Source: Aquificota bacterium
GTDB taxonomy: Bacteria; Thermosulfidibacterota; Thermosulfidibacteria; Thermosulfidibacterales; B14-G1
DNA length: 64,000 bases
Assembly: GCA_015486015.1 (NCBI GenBank)
Contig: WFSL01000022.1
Location: forward strand, 62,001-126,000
Direction of reading: 5' to 3'
Every line of letters begins with the position of its first letter. Positions within the stretch are counted from its first letter, which is position 1. Below are positions 18,181-29,580 of the stretch, one piece after another. The translations under genes were made by a program, and so were the position numbers. The notes under the pieces were generated by a model. The model saw only the letters and a program-made list of their open reading frames with translations, was not told the origin of the DNA and made no database searches.

Positions 18181-18224
18181 CCCTGGGAGCTGCTTGGCTT
18201 TACACAAAAGGGTTGCTCTGTTAA

Positions 18225-19047
<823 letters not shown>

Positions 19048-19051
<4 letters not shown>

Positions 19052-20313
19052 TAGAGGAGGTCTGGAAGGTGGATCCCCAATTGGCAGAGGCTATCTGCCG
19101 TGAGATAGGCCGCCAGGCCGACAAATTGGAGCTTATAGCCTCGGAGAACTTTGCCAGTATGGCTGTGTTACAGGCCCAGGGATGCGTTATGACAAACAAG
19201 TATGCGGAGGGGTATCCTGCAAAGCGTTATTATGGGGGTTGTCAGTGGGTGGACGTGGCTGAGGATCTGGCCAGGGAGCGGGCGTCTGCCCTCTTCGGGT
19301 GTGAGCATGTGAACGTGCAACCCCACTCCGGTACCCAGGCCAATATGGCAGTTTACATGGCTATACTGAAGCCGGGGGATACTATATTGGCCATGAATTT
19401 GGCCCATGGTGGGCACCTCTCCCATGGCTCCCCGGTGAGCTTTTCTGGTCAGCTTTACAGGGTGGTTTTTTACGGTGTGGACAGGGAGAAGGAGGTCATA
19501 GACCTTGACCAGGTGAGGGACCTGTCTAAGCGATATCGCCCAAAGCTCATTGTGGTGGGTGCAAGCGCCTATCCCAGAACCATAGACTTTGCCCCCTTCA
19601 GAGAGATCGCCGACGAGGTGGGGGCCTATGTGATGGCTGACATTGCCCATATCGCAGGCCTGGTGGCAGTGGGTATTCATCCCTCCCCCATCCCATACTG
19701 CGAGTTTGTCACCACCACCACCCACAAGACCCTCAGGGGCCCCAGAGGGGGGATGATCATGTGTCGGCGTGAGTTTGCCCAGGTCATAGACAAGACCCTC
19801 TTTCCAGGGGTCCAGGGGGGTCCCCTCATGCATGTAATTGCTGCAAAGGCTGTGGCCTTTAAGGAGGCACTTACCCCTGAGTTCAAAACGTATCAGGAGC
19901 AGATTGTGAAGAATGCAAAGGCACTGGCCAATGCCCTTGCAGAGAGGGGTTTCAGGCTGGTCTCAGGCGGCACAGACAACCACCTCATGCTGGTAGACTT
20001 AAGGGGCAAGGGGATCACAGGGAAGGAGGCTGAGAAGGCCCTGGAGGATGCGTCTATCACTGTTAACAAGAACATGATACCCTTCGATCCACAAAAGCCC
20101 TTTATCGCGAGTGGGATAAGGATAGGTACCCCTGCCGTCACCACCAGGGGTATGAAGGAGGGGGAGATGGAAGCCATCGGTGGCTGGATCTCCCGCGTGT
20201 TGGAGCATCCCGAGGAGACCGTTAAGAGGGAGGTAGCCTCTGAAGTGAAGGCCCTTTGTGATCGTTTCCCCCTCTATCCAGAGTTGAGGAAGGAGTGCAG
20301 AGGCGTCACATAA
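19048..20313 (+). CDS. glyA: Serine hydroxymethyltransferase
   Basis: This PLP enzyme converts serine and tetrahydrofolate to glycine and methylene-tetrahydrofolate. The 421-residue product shows [27 protein letters not shown], the PLP contact [13 protein letters not shown] and the Schiff-base lysine in [14 protein letters not shown] at Lys227. Length is normal. It overlaps rpiB by four bases (ATGA) and is followed after 16 bases by the dCMP deaminase, for which methylene-THF-dependent dTMP synthesis is the related pathway. Confidence 0.97.
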
Positions 20314-20329
20314 AGGGGCGAAAAGGGGG

Positions 20330-20782
20330 ATGGAGAGACCCACCTGGGATCGTTACTTCATGGATATTGCGATCCTGGTCTCCAGTAGATCCACTTGTCT
20401 TAGGCGAAAGGTGGGGGCAGTGATAGTAAAGGATAAACGCATCTTGTCTACTGGATATAACGGTCCTCCATCTGGTTTGGCCCACTGTGCAGATGTGGGA
20501 TGCTTAAGACAGCGGTTGGGGATACCATCAGGGGAACGGCATGAGATCTGCAGGGGCCTCCACGCTGAACAAAATGCTATCATACAAGCGGCCCTTCATG
20601 GTGTAAGCATTGAGGGGGCCAGGATATACACCACCACCTTCCCATGCGTGATCTGCTCTAAGATGCTGATCAATGCAGGCATTACGGAGATCATTTACAG
20701 AGAGGGATACCCGGACGAACTCTCTGCCTCCCTCCTTAGGGAGGCGGGGGTGCGTATAAGACAACTGAAGGATGCCCAGTGA
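20330..20782 (+). CDS. Deoxycytidylate (dCMP) deaminase
   Basis: The 150-residue zinc deaminase makes dUMP from dCMP for thymidylate synthesis. It has the catalytic HAEQNAI motif, the zinc cysteines in [12 protein letters not shown], and the extra N-terminal region with [11 protein letters not shown] and a further Cys/His site typical of ComEB-type dCMP deaminases. GGGGGATGG surrounds the ATG. Its stop overlaps the nrdR start. Confidence 0.92.
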   Translation: MERPTWDRYFMDIAILVSSRSTCLRRKVGAVIVKDKRILSTGYNGPPSGLAHCADVGCLRQRLGIPSGERHEICRGLHAEQNAIIQAALHGVSIEGARIYTTTFPCVICSKMLINAGITEIIYREGYPDELSASLLREAGVRIRQLKDAQ

Positions 20783-21330
20783 GGTGCCCTAAGTGTCATA
20801 GTATAGAGGACAGGGTGTTGGACTCCAGGTTGGTGAAGGGGGGGATGGCTATCCGAAGAAGGAGGGAGTGCCTCCGGTGCGGCCAGCGGTTCACCACCTA
20901 TGAGAGGGTGGAAGAGACTATGCCCTTGGTGGTGAAGAAGGACGGGCGTAGGGAACCTTACAAGCGGGACAAGCTCATTGCGGGGATGAGGAAGGCCTTT
21001 GAAAAGAGGCCAGTACCCGCTCAAAAGCAGGAGGAGCTGGCGGATGAGGTGGAGCGCTTCCTCCTATCCTTGGGGGAGAAAGAGGTCTCCTCCCAAGTGA
21101 TAGGGGAGAAGGTGATGTCCCTTATTAAGGATGTTGACGAAGTGGCCTATGTGCGCTTTGCTTCTGTATATCGGCAGTTTAAGGACTTATCCGATTTCAT
21201 TGAGGAGCTGAAGACCCTTATGGAGGCCTCCCAAAAAAAGGGGAGAAGGGCCCCGGTCAAGAAGAAGGCCTCAACCACGGCCAAGTATGCATATCCAAGG
21301 CTACCCTTGGACGAGGAGGAACCCCCCTGA
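20779..21330 (+). CDS. nrdR: Transcriptional repressor NrdR
   Basis: NrdR represses ribonucleotide reductase genes in response to dATP/ATP. It has the N-terminal zinc ribbon MRCPKCHS ... [16 protein letters not shown] and an ATP-cone ([24 protein letters not shown]). At 183 residues it is about 30 longer than usual; the extra C-terminal tail is Lys/Arg-rich ([13 protein letters not shown]) and ends acidic. The start is GTG 20779, overlapping the deaminase stop. No nrd gene is nearby. Confidence 0.94.
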   Translation: MRCPKCHSIEDRVLDSRLVKGGMAIRRRRECLRCGQRFTTYERVEETMPLVVKKDGRREPYKRDKLIAGMRKAFEKRPVPAQKQEELADEVERFLLSLGEKEVSSQVIGEKVMSLIKDVDEVAYVRFASVYRQFKDLSDFIEELKTLMEASQKKGRRAPVKKKASTTAKYAYPRLPLDEEEPP

Positions 21331-21336
21331 GGGGAG

Positions 21337-22665
21337 GTGATGGGGAAAGCTGATCCTTCCAAAATCGTTGTAGGCTCTTTTGTCTTGGTCATCCTTGCAG
21401 GCACTATGCTTCTTGCGCTCCCTTGGGCTACAGTGGATGGGCGGGGTCTCTCATTGGTGAATGCCCTTTTCACTGCCACCTCCGCCACCTGTGTTACAGG
21501 GCTTACAGTAGTGGATACGGGCAGGACTTTCACCCCGTTTGGTCAGATTACCATACTGCTCCTTATTCAGATAGGGGGATTGGGGGTGATGACCTTGTCT
21601 ACCTTCTTTCTCAGCATGGTGGGCAGGAGGATCTCCCTTAGGGGGAAGATCGTAGTTCAGGATGCCCTAAACTATTACGATATGGAAAGCCTCTTGGAGC
21701 TCATCCGGTATATCCTCATCTTCACCTTCCTCTTAGAGATGGCAGGGGCGCTGCTCTTGGCCTATCCCTTTTGTGAGAGGATGGGCGCGATGGGGATCTA
21801 TGCTGCGGTGTTTCACGCAGTCTCTGCTTTCTGCAATGCAGGTTTCTCCCTTTTCTCCGACTCCTTGGTCTCCTTCAAGGGGAACCTACTGGTGAATGGC
21901 ACAATGATGGGCCTTATTGTTATGGGGGGATTAGGTTTCCCCGTGCTCCTCGATTTGTACAAGCGCTTCTTCGTATTTAGAGGAGAACCGTACAGACTGA
22001 GATTTCAGACAAAGCTCGTCCTTACAGTCACTGCATTCCTCATTGTTACAGGCGCAGCGGCCTTTCTCCTGTTTGAGATGAAAAACACCTTGGCTCCCCT
22101 TCCTTGGGGCACCAAGGTGTTGGCCAGCCTGTTTCAGGCGGTAACCCCGAGGACAGCGGGCTTCAATACGTTGAATACCGGGGCATTTAGAGAGGCGACC
22201 CTCTTCTTTATTATCTTCCTCATGTTCGTTGGCGCCTCCCCTGGAGGCACAGGAGGGGGGATTAAGACCACCACGGCTGCCATTGTCCTCTTTAGTATCA
22301 GGTCCATACTCAGGGAGGAGAGGGAGGTGAATATCCTGGGAAGGACCATTCCCCCAAGGATAGTAAGTAAGGCCTTCGCTATCTTCTTTCTCTCGGCGGC
22401 GTTGATTTTTATGACTGTCCTTACCTTGCTTTTGTTCGAGCCTAATATGCCCCTCATAAAGCTGTCTTTTGAGGTGGTCTCAGCCTTTGGAACTGTGGGA
22501 CTCTCCACCGGCATCACCCCTACCCTCTCCGGGATCTCCAAGGTGATTCTCTCGGTGGTGATGCTTGCAGGGAGGGTGGGGCCCCTTACCTTGGTGCTGG
22601 CCATGGCCCGGAGGGAGGTCCCCCCCGAGATCAGGTACCCTGAGGCCCAGGTGATGGTGGGATGA
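21337..22665 (+). CDS. TrkH/KtrB family potassium uptake membrane protein
   Basis: The 442-residue polytopic protein is the pore subunit of a K+ uptake system. It has four selectivity-filter-like P-loops: TATSATCVTGL near residue 48, HAVSAFCNAGFSL, FQAVTPRTAGFN and VVSAFGTVGLSTG. The start may be GTG 21337 or ATG 21340; they overlap a GGGGAGG site. Its regulatory partner TrkA lies 2.8 kb downstream in the same run, separated by four genes. It overlaps the CorC-like gene by four bases. Confidence 0.92.
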   Translation: MMGKADPSKIVVGSFVLVILAGTMLLALPWATVDGRGLSLVNALFTATSATCVTGLTVVDTGRTFTPFGQITILLLIQIGGLGVMTLSTFFLSMVGRRISLRGKIVVQDALNYYDMESLLELIRYILIFTFLLEMAGALLLAYPFCERMGAMGIYAAVFHAVSAFCNAGFSLFSDSLVSFKGNLLVNGTMMGLIVMGGLGFPVLLDLYKRFFVFRGEPYRLRFQTKLVLTVTAFLIVTGAAAFLLFEMKNTLAPLPWGTKVLASLFQAVTPRTAGFNTLNTGAFREATLFFIIFLMFVGASPGGTGGGIKTTTAAIVLFSIRSILREEREVNILGRTIPPRIVSKAFAIFFLSAALIFMTVLTLLLFEPNMPLIKLSFEVVSAFGTVGLSTGITPTLSGISKVILSVVMLAGRVGPLTLVLAMARREVPPEIRYPEAQVMVG

Positions 22666-23924
22666 TGGAGGGACCACTTCTTCAATGTCTCCTCTTGCTC
22701 TTCCTCCTGGCCCTCTCCGCCTTCTTCTCAGGTTCTGAGGCTGCTTTTTTCTCCCTTCAGCCAATAGAGATAGAGAAGTTGCGCCAACACAAGAAGACGG
22801 TGGCTGTTAAGGCCCTCCTGAAGCTTCTGTCCCAGCGTGAGGCCCTGCTCACTACGGTCCTTATTGGTAACGAGGGGGTGAATGTGGCCCTGTCTTCTGT
22901 TGCTGCATCACTGGCGCTCACCCTGTGGGGAGATAAGGGATTGGGGATCTCTGTAGCAGTGATGACTTTCTTATTGGTGGTCTATGGGGAGGTTACTCCC
23001 AAGGCAGTGGCAGTTGCCCATGCTACCACATGGGCCCTGAGTGCCGCTCCCCTGCTCCTTGCCTTCTCCTATATGGTCTATCCCTTTCGATGGTGCCTCA
23101 CCATCCTCACGAAGGGTGCAACCCGTGGGGTTCCTGAGGAGGAGAAAACAGTAGGGGAGGAGGGTTTTAAAGCCTTAGTGCGGGAGGGCAAGAGGAAAGG
23201 CGTCTTGAAAGAGGTAGAGCGGGAGATGATTATGAAGGTATTTCGTTTTACCCATACCAGGGTAGGAGAAATTATGACACCCAGGACAGAGATGTTTGCC
23301 TTGGAAGTGAACACTCCCCTAATGGAGGCGTATGAGGCCCTGAGGGGGGTGACATACAGGGAAGTGCCCCTCTATGAGGGGCGCTTGGATAATTTAGTGG
23401 GGGTCATGAGGACCAAGGCCCTTCTGGGATTGCCCTGGGGGCTGATGAAGGCGAAAGACTTGAGAGAGCTGATGGAGGAGCCCTACTATGTTCCGGAAAG
23501 CAAAGAGGCTATAGAACTGCTCAGGGAGTTTCAAAGGAAGCGCCTCCACATGGCCATAGTGATCGACGAATACGGGGGGGTGGCAGGTCTGGTAACATTG
23601 GAGGATATCATAGAGGAGCTTGTGGGTGAGCTCTCAGATGAGTTTGGCGGTGAGGAGCAGGAAATCATGGAGTTGTCCCCCGGGGTGTATAGGGTCCCTC
23701 CCAGGGTCTCCTTAGAAGAGCTGGATGAGAGATTGGGGATCAAACCACCCCCCGATGTGGATATAGACACGGTAGGAGGGCTGGTCTTTCACCTCTTTGG
23801 TAGGGTACCCCAGGAGGGGGAAAGCGTAGAGTATGGGGGCTGGAGATGGCGTGTAGAAGGCATGAAGAGGACCAGGATCCTTGACATTCTCTTGGAGAAG
23901 CGTTGCGAGGATGAGGCCTCCTGA
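22662..23924 (+). CDS. CNNM/CorC-HlyC family transporter-associated protein
   Basis: The 420-residue protein has a DUF21/CNNM membrane domain (about 1-180; LALSAFFSGSEAAFFSL), paired CBS domains (about 205-330; GEIMTPRTEMFALEV and HMAIVIDEYGGVAGLVTLEDI) and a C-terminal CorC/HlyC domain. Members are linked to Mg2+ or Co2+ export or regulation. Placement after trkH groups two cation transport genes. Its last codons overlap the agmatinase gene. Confidence 0.9.
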   Translation: MMEGPLLQCLLLLFLLALSAFFSGSEAAFFSLQPIEIEKLRQHKKTVAVKALLKLLSQREALLTTVLIGNEGVNVALSSVAASLALTLWGDKGLGISVAVMTFLLVVYGEVTPKAVAVAHATTWALSAAPLLLAFSYMVYPFRWCLTILTKGATRGVPEEEKTVGEEGFKALVREGKRKGVLKEVEREMIMKVFRFTHTRVGEIMTPRTEMFALEVNTPLMEAYEALRGVTYREVPLYEGRLDNLVGVMRTKALLGLPWGLMKAKDLRELMEEPYYVPESKEAIELLREFQRKRLHMAIVIDEYGGVAGLVTLEDIIEELVGELSDEFGGEEQEIMELSPGVYRVPPRVSLEELDERLGIKPPPDVDIDTVGGLVFHLFGRVPQEGESVEYGGWRWRVEGMKRTRILDILLEKRCEDEAS

Positions 23925-24759
23925 AGTTCCCTTCATAGGTGCTAAGGATCATGGGACGGTCTGTCTGATGGGCATTCCTTTGGACCGTACCCCCTCTTAC
24001 CGCCCTGGTACCAGCTTAGCGCCAAGGGCCATAAGAGAGGTGTCTGAGCTCTTAGAGACGTATAGTCCCTATCTGGAGCTGGACTTAAATGATGTGCCAT
24101 TTGAGGACTTGGGGGATTTGTCTCCTCTTATTGGTTCCCTTGAGGGTTCCCTCCTCTGGATCCAGGAGACGGCAGAGGAATTGATTGAGAAAGGGAAGAA
24201 GCTCCTTGCCATGGGTGGAGAGCACTTGATCACTCTTCCTTTGGTGAGGGCCTATTTGAAGAGGTGGCCTGACATGGTGGTGGTCCACCTGGATGCCCAT
24301 ATGGATCTGAGAAATGAATATGAGGGGCACCATCTCTCCCATGCAACGGTGATGAGGCGGGTGTGGGAGGTGGTGGAGGGGCGGGTTTATCAATTGGGCA
24401 TACGCTCAGGCACCAAGGAAGAGTGGCGGTTCTCCCAGAGGCAATGCTGGCTCTGTCCTTATGATCTTTCCAGGATGGGGGAATGCCTTTATAAGATCGG
24501 TAACGCCCCTGTGTATCTCACCATAGACTTGGATGTGTTGGATCCTGCGTATCTCCCGGGCACTGGCACACCAGAGGGTGGTGGGATCACGCCAGGAGAC
24601 CTCTTTTCCTCCCTTCCCCTATTCTTGGAAAGGAACCTTGTTGGCGTTGATGTGGTGGAGCTGTCGCCTGCCTATGACCCCTCAGGGGCCTCTGCCATCT
24701 TGGCGGCCAAGGTGGTGAGAGAAACATTGCTCCTTTTGGGCTCGGGCCTCTATCTTTAG
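23911..24759 (+). CDS. speB: Agmatinase (ureohydrolase family)
   Basis: This dimanganese enzyme cleaves agmatine to putrescine and urea. The product, about 282 residues from ATG 23911, has all metal motifs: GGEHLIT, VHLDAHMDLR, HLSHATVMRR and TIDLDVLDPAYLPGTGTPEGGG. The codons from 23881 to 23911 lie inside the previous gene and carry no family signal, so I start at 23911 (MRPPEVPFIG). Arginase or guanidinobutyrase activity is possible, but the pattern favours agmatinase. No speA is nearby. Confidence 0.88.
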   Translation: MRPPEVPFIGAKDHGTVCLMGIPLDRTPSYRPGTSLAPRAIREVSELLETYSPYLELDLNDVPFEDLGDLSPLIGSLEGSLLWIQETAEELIEKGKKLLAMGGEHLITLPLVRAYLKRWPDMVVVHLDAHMDLRNEYEGHHLSHATVMRRVWEVVEGRVYQLGIRSGTKEEWRFSQRQCWLCPYDLSRMGECLYKIGNAPVYLTIDLDVLDPAYLPGTGTPEGGGITPGDLFSSLPLFLERNLVGVDVVELSPAYDPSGASAILAAKVVRETLLLLGSGLYL

Positions 24760-24852
24760 CGCCTTGGAATGGAGCTTCTTGCAAATGCCTTGGGCTATAT
24801 GATAGAACCCCCTTCACGTCAGGGGATGTATGGTAGGCAGGGAGGATAGGTG

Positions 24853-25053
24853 ATGCCCAAGATGAAGACCAACAGGAGCGCTGCCAAGAGGTTCAAGGTG
24901 ACAGGGTCAGGTAGGTTGAGAAGGAGGAAGGCAGGTAAGAGCCATCTTCAAGAGGAGAAGAGGGCCAAAAGGAAGAGGCACCTTCGTCGTCCCTCATTGG
25001 TGGGCAGGGAAGAGATGGAAAGGATGAAGAGGCTTCTGCCTTATGCCCTTTGA
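24853..25053 (+). CDS. rpmI: 50S ribosomal protein L35
   Basis: A 66-residue basic protein beginning MPKMKTNRSAAKRFKVTGSG, the L35 signature. The start is ATG 24853; GGAGG lies 7 bases upstream, which rules against GTG 24850. rplT follows at 25067. The usual upstream infC and thrS are absent; the agmatinase gene precedes it by about 90 bases. Confidence 0.96.
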   Translation: MPKMKTNRSAAKRFKVTGSGRLRRRKAGKSHLQEEKRAKRKRHLRRPSLVGREEMERMKRLLPYAL

Positions 25054-25066
25054 GGAGGAGTGAGTA

Positions 25067-25429
25067 ATGGCGAGGGTAAAGGGTGGGCCCACAACCCGGC
25101 GCCGGCGGAAGAAGTGGTTGAAGCTGGCCAAGGGGTATTATGGAAACAAGAGTAAGACATACTCAGTGGCCAGACAGACCGTTATAAAGGCCCTGGCATA
25201 CGCCTATAGGGATAGGAGGAACAGAAAGCGGGAGTTCAGGAGGCTTTGGATCACCAGGATAAATGCAGCAGCCCGGCTTTACGGGCTCACCTATGGCCAG
25301 CTTATCCATGGGCTGAAACTGGCCCAAGTAGAGGTGAATCGTAAGATGCTGGCTGATATGGCGGTGAGGGAGCCGCAGGTCTTTGCCCGCTTAATAGACG
25401 TGGCCAGGGAGCACCTCGAAGCTGCTTGA
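25067..25429 (+). CDS. rplT: 50S ribosomal protein L20
   Basis: The 120-residue product has [26 protein letters not shown] and [17 protein letters not shown], clear L20 marks. L20 binds 23S rRNA early in 50S assembly and in many bacteria represses its own operon. It follows rpmI with AGGAGGAGTG before its ATG. trkA starts only three bases after its stop. Confidence 0.97.
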   Translation: MARVKGGPTTRRRRKKWLKLAKGYYGNKSKTYSVARQTVIKALAYAYRDRRNRKREFRRLWITRINAAARLYGLTYGQLIHGLKLAQVEVNRKMLADMAVREPQVFARLIDVAREHLEAA

Positions 25430-25432
25430 ACC

Positions 25433-26122
25433 TTGGCGAAGGGGAAGATGCGTTATGTAGCCGTCCTTGGGGCGGGTCGTTTTGGTTATAGCGTAGCCAA
25501 GACCCTTATGGAATTGGGGTGTCAGGTGTTGGCCGTTGATAAGGACGAAGCTAAGGTGAAGCAGCTTGACGGGATAGTCACCCAAGCGGTTCAGATGGAT
25601 GTCACAGATGAGCGTGCCCTGAGGGCTATTGGCATCAAGGATGTGGATGCAGCTGTGGTAGCCATCGGTCAGAGGATGGAGGCCAGCATTCTGGTTTCCC
25701 TCATATTGAAGGAGATGGGGGTGCCCTATGTGGTGTCCAAGGCGGTCACCCCCCAGCATGGGCGGGTCTTAGAGAAGATAGGTTGTGACAGGGTAGTTTA
25801 CCCCGAGGGGGACATGGGTGTAAGGTTGGCCCGATCTTTGGTATCCCCAACCATCTTAGACGAACTGGAGATATCAAGGGATTATGGCATATATGAGATT
25901 CAGATCCCTGAGTCTTTAGAAGGTCAGAGCTTGGCTGAGCTGGCCATCCGATCACGATTCAATCTCAATGTGATTGCCATCAAAGAGCCCTCAGGAGAGA
26001 TCAATCCGTCGCCTGGGGGGAGTGACGTGCTTCAGCAAGGTCAGGTGGTGGTGCTGTTGGGTAGGAAGGAGGATCTGAGTAAATTTGAGAAGGTCTTAAA
26101 GAGGCGGAACAAGGAGCGATGA
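25433..26122 (+). CDS. TrkA/KtrA family K+ uptake regulatory subunit
   Basis: The 229-residue cytosolic protein has an N-terminal Rossmann RCK domain ([28 protein letters not shown]) and a C-terminal RCK_C domain (about 140-220, [19 protein letters not shown]). It gates a TrkH/KtrB pore by binding nucleotides. The start is TTG 25433 or ATG 25448; the latter still keeps the whole Rossmann fold. It is wedged between rplT and pheS, an unusual place, with the matching pore gene upstream in the same run. Confidence 0.92.
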   Translation: MAKGKMRYVAVLGAGRFGYSVAKTLMELGCQVLAVDKDEAKVKQLDGIVTQAVQMDVTDERALRAIGIKDVDAAVVAIGQRMEASILVSLILKEMGVPYVVSKAVTPQHGRVLEKIGCDRVVYPEGDMGVRLARSLVSPTILDELEISRDYGIYEIQIPESLEGQSLAELAIRSRFNLNVIAIKEPSGEINPSPGGSDVLQQGQVVVLLGRKEDLSKFEKVLKRRNKER

Positions 26123-27138
26123 GGGACTCATTGAGTGGGCTTAAGGAGAGGGCCCTAAGGGAGCTGGCTTCGGTGGGCAGTACCCAGGAACTCAGGGAAT
26201 TTCAGCTAAGATTCCTGGGGAAGAAGGGTGAGCTGAAGGCTGTCCTGAGAGGGATGGGGAAGCTTCCCCCAGAAGAGAGGCCCACGGTAGGCCGGATGGC
26301 CAATCAGATCAAGGAGTTGCTGGAGCGGGCTATAGAGGAGAAGGAGGCCCTCCTGCGGCAAAGAGAAGAGAAAGAGAGATTGGCCTCTGAGGGGATAGAT
26401 GTGACCCTGCCTGGCAGGGGGCCAGAGATGGGTGGTGTTCATCCCATTACAAGGGTGCTGAGAGAGATCGAGGATGTGTTTGTATCCATGGGTTTTCAGG
26501 TGGCTGAGGGCCCGGAGATAGAGACAGACTATTACAACTTTGAGGCCCTAAATATCCCTTCTCACCACCCAGCTCGAGACATGCAGGACACCTTCTACTT
26601 ATTAGAGGGGCTTCTCCTTAGAACCCACACCTCCCCTGTGCAAATCAGGGTGATGGAGCGCTTTTCTCCTCCTATCCGGATTATTGCCCCGGGGAAGGTA
26701 TATAGGAGGGATGCCGACATCTCACATACCCCTATGTTCCATCAGGTAGAGGGCCTTTTGGTGGATGAGGTGAGTACCTTCTCTGACCTGAAAGGGGTCT
26801 TGGAAAGGTTTGCATCGAGGACATTTGGTCCCCGAACCCTTGTCCGGTTTAGGCCCAGCTACTTTCCATTTACCGAGCCCAGTGCAGAGATGGACATTGG
26901 GTGTGTCATATGTGGTGGGAAAGGATGTCGAGTGTGTAAGGGCTCCGGCTGGGTGGAGATCTTAGGGTGTGGCATGGTGGACCCTGCGGTCTTCTCATTT
27001 GTGAACTACGATTCCAGCAGGTACAGGGGATTCGCCTTTGGCTTAGGGGTGGAGAGGATCGCTATGCTAAAGTACGATATCGACGACATCAGGCTGTTCT
27101 TTGAGAATGATCTAAGGTTCTTGAAGCAGTTTCTCTAA
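26119..27138 (+). CDS. pheS: Phenylalanyl-tRNA synthetase alpha subunit
   Basis: The 339-residue catalytic subunit has an N-terminal coiled coil (about 1-85), then [42 protein letters not shown] (split in text: motif 2 region), [20 protein letters not shown] and [12 protein letters not shown] (motif 3). It carries a cysteine cluster [16 protein letters not shown] that may bind zinc, seen in part of the family. It overlaps trkA by four bases, so it is translated with it. Confidence 0.96.
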   Translation: MRDSLSGLKERALRELASVGSTQELREFQLRFLGKKGELKAVLRGMGKLPPEERPTVGRMANQIKELLERAIEEKEALLRQREEKERLASEGIDVTLPGRGPEMGGVHPITRVLREIEDVFVSMGFQVAEGPEIETDYYNFEALNIPSHHPARDMQDTFYLLEGLLLRTHTSPVQIRVMERFSPPIRIIAPGKVYRRDADISHTPMFHQVEGLLVDEVSTFSDLKGVLERFASRTFGPRTLVRFRPSYFPFTEPSAEMDIGCVICGGKGCRVCKGSGWVEILGCGMVDPAVFSFVNYDSSRYRGFAFGLGVERIAMLKYDIDDIRLFFENDLRFLKQFL

Positions 27139-27147
27139 GGGGGGTGC

Positions 27148-29544
27148 ATGCTCTTCACACTGAACTGGCTGAGTGAGTTTGTGGACTGTAAGGACCTCTC
27201 TCCTGAGGAGGTTGCTACCCGCCTCACTATGGCAGGGTTAGAGGTAGAGGGGCTACGCTACTTAGGGGAGGGGCTTGAACAGGTGAAGGTGGGGCGCATC
27301 CTTGCTGTAAAGGATCATCCCCGTCAGCGGAACTGGAGGGTGTGCAGGGTTTCTATTGGCGATGGAGAGGTCCAAGTGGTGAGTGGTGCCCCTCAACTGA
27401 GGGAAGGGAGGACAGTGTTGGTGGCCCTGCCAGGGGCCTCACTCCCCTCAGGGATGGTGGTGAAGACAATGGAGTTGAAGGGGATAGCATCTCAAGGGAA
27501 CCTCGTTTCAGAAATTGAGCTGGGGCTGGCAGAAGAGGGGGAGGTGGAAACGGTGATCTTTTTGGAGGAGGGGGAGCCTGGTGCACCTGCAGCCCCCTTA
27601 CTCTACATGGATGATTACGTCTTAGAGACCAGTCCAACACCTAACAGGCCTGACTGTCTTGGGGTCCTTGGGGTGGCGCGCGAGCTTGCAGTGCTTTTAA
27701 ATAGGCCCCTCAAAATGCCCTCGATCTCCTTTCCTGAGGAGGGCCCACCCATAGGGGGAGTGGCTCAGGTAGAGATTCTGGAGCCAGATCTCTGTTCGAG
27801 GTATTGTGCCCGATATGTGGAGGATGTTGAAGTAGGTTCCTCACCCCTTTCTATGAAGGTTAGGCTTAACGCAGTGGGTATCCGGTCTATATCCAATGTG
27901 GTGGATGTGACCAATTACGTGTTGATAGAGACGGGTCATCCCCTCCATGCCTTCGACTATGACGATTTGAGGGAGCATAGGATAGTGGTGAGGAGGGCCA
28001 AAAAAGGGGAGGTATTAGTCACCCTGGATGGAGAGGCAAGGGAGCTTACCCCTGAGATGCTCCTCATAGCAGATGCTGAGAGGGGTGTAGCCTTGGCTGG
28101 GATCATGGGAGGCGCCAACTCTGAGGTGAGGAAGCGCTCCCATAGGATACTTATCGAGAGCGCCTTCTTTGAACCCACGTCCATTAGACGGACCTCTAAG
28201 GCCCTGGGCCTTTCAACAGAGGCCTCCAAGAGGTTTGAGAGAGGCGCCGATGTTGAAGGTCTTGTAATGGCCTTAAATAGGGCTACTCAGCTTGTCCTCC
28301 AGGTGGCTGGTGGTAAGGTGGCTCGAGGGATACTGGACGTTTATCCCAAACCTTACAGGCCTAAGAGGGTGTATCTCTCTCACAAGAATCTGGAGGGCAT
28401 TCTTGGGACCTCGGTGCCCATAGACGAGGTGGAGCGCATCTTGAAAGGGCTGGGGTTCTCTCCAAAAAGGGAAGGGGAGGGATGGGAGACCACAGTGCCC
28501 TCTTACAGGGCCTTCGATGTGGGTAGGGAGATAGATTTGGTTGAGGAAGTGGCCAGGATCCATGGATACCACAGCATCCCCTCTACCATGCCTTCTGGCC
28601 CCCTGCCCAAAGAGAGGGTGAGGAGTCAGCGTCCGCTAATTGTGGAGGTAGAGTCCCTCCTATCTGGCATGGGCCTGATAGAGGTGATCAATTACAGCTT
28701 CATAGATCCACGCTCCTTGAGCCTTTTGGGCCTTCCTCGGGGAGATCCCCGCTACAACTTCATGGTATTGCAGAACCCGTTGAGTGAGGAGATGTCCGTG
28801 ATGAGGACTACCCTTCTACCAGGTCTCATCAACACGGCAGTCAGCAATGAGAAGGTACAGGTGAGGGACATGGCTATCTTCGAGATAGGGAAGGTCTTTT
28901 TACCATCCAAACAGGGGCCACCAGAATATCTGCATGGAGGTATTCTGGCCACAGGGAAGCGCGGGGTGAGCTGGGACAGTAAGGGTCAGGAGTATGACTT
29001 CTTCTTTGTAAAGGGCGTGGTAGAAGAGTTAGTTAGGCGCCTCAGGGGTCGGGATTTGGCGTTAGGCCCTTGCAAGGAGCCATTCCTCCATCCCGGGCGT
29101 TCAGCCACTATAATGATCAATGGGAGGCCTATAGGTTACATAGGAGAGATTCATCCTAAGGTAGCCCGTACCTTTCGGCTCTCCCAAAGGTGCTATGTGG
29201 CGGAGCTGCTGTTAGAGGCCTTGGTGGGTGGGAGGGAGATCACCTATACCCCACTTCCCAGGTTTCCAGGGTCCAGCAGGGATCTCTCCCTTGTGGCCCC
29301 CTTGGGACTCTCCCATGGAGAGATCCTTAATACCATCCAGGAGTTGGCACCCCCACAACTCAAGGAGGTACGTCTCATAGACCTTTACACCGGTCCACCC
29401 ATCGAAGAGAGCAAAAGGGGCCTCACCTACTCTCTGTTCTATCGGGCTGATGACAGGACCCTCACTGATGATGAGGTGGAGGAGGCCCACGGTAGGCTGG
29501 TAGAAGAGATAGAGAAGAGGCTGCCCATCTCTGTAAGGCGCTGA
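27148..29544 (+). CDS. pheT: Phenylalanyl-tRNA synthetase beta subunit
   Basis: The 798-residue product has the N-terminal tRNA-binding OB domain (VGRILAVKDHPRQRNWRVCRV), the B3/B4 editing domain (VVDVTNYVLIETGHPLHAFDYD), B5, the catalytic-like core (FEIGKVF; LHPGRSATI) and the C-terminal FDX-ACB anticodon-binding domain (PRFPGSSRDLSLV). Length is normal. It follows pheS by nine bases with AGGGGGGT upstream. It ends the plus-strand run and faces the XRE gene. Confidence 0.97.
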   Translation: MLFTLNWLSEFVDCKDLSPEEVATRLTMAGLEVEGLRYLGEGLEQVKVGRILAVKDHPRQRNWRVCRVSIGDGEVQVVSGAPQLREGRTVLVALPGASLPSGMVVKTMELKGIASQGNLVSEIELGLAEEGEVETVIFLEEGEPGAPAAPLLYMDDYVLETSPTPNRPDCLGVLGVARELAVLLNRPLKMPSISFPEEGPPIGGVAQVEILEPDLCSRYCARYVEDVEVGSSPLSMKVRLNAVGIRSISNVVDVTNYVLIETGHPLHAFDYDDLREHRIVVRRAKKGEVLVTLDGEARELTPEMLLIADAERGVALAGIMGGANSEVRKRSHRILIESAFFEPTSIRRTSKALGLSTEASKRFERGADVEGLVMALNRATQLVLQVAGGKVARGILDVYPKPYRPKRVYLSHKNLEGILGTSVPIDEVERILKGLGFSPKREGEGWETTVPSYRAFDVGREIDLVEEVARIHGYHSIPSTMPSGPLPKERVRSQRPLIVEVESLLSGMGLIEVINYSFIDPRSLSLLGLPRGDPRYNFMVLQNPLSEEMSVMRTTLLPGLINTAVSNEKVQVRDMAIFEIGKVFLPSKQGPPEYLHGGILATGKRGVSWDSKGQEYDFFFVKGVVEELVRRLRGRDLALGPCKEPFLHPGRSATIMINGRPIGYIGEIHPKVARTFRLSQRCYVAELLLEALVGGREITYTPLPRFPGSSRDLSLVAPLGLSHGEILNTIQELAPPQLKEVRLIDLYTGPPIEESKRGLTYSLFYRADDRTLTDDEVEEAHGRLVEEIEKRLPISVRR

Positions 29545-29580
29545 TAGTGCTCTAACAGATCGAAATCTCTCAATTTGTCC

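Noticed and set aside
24769-24849. 26-codon ORF (MELLANALGYMIEPPSRQGM...) before rpmI
   Set aside because: No ribosome site and no recognisable family; probably chance in the rpmI leader.
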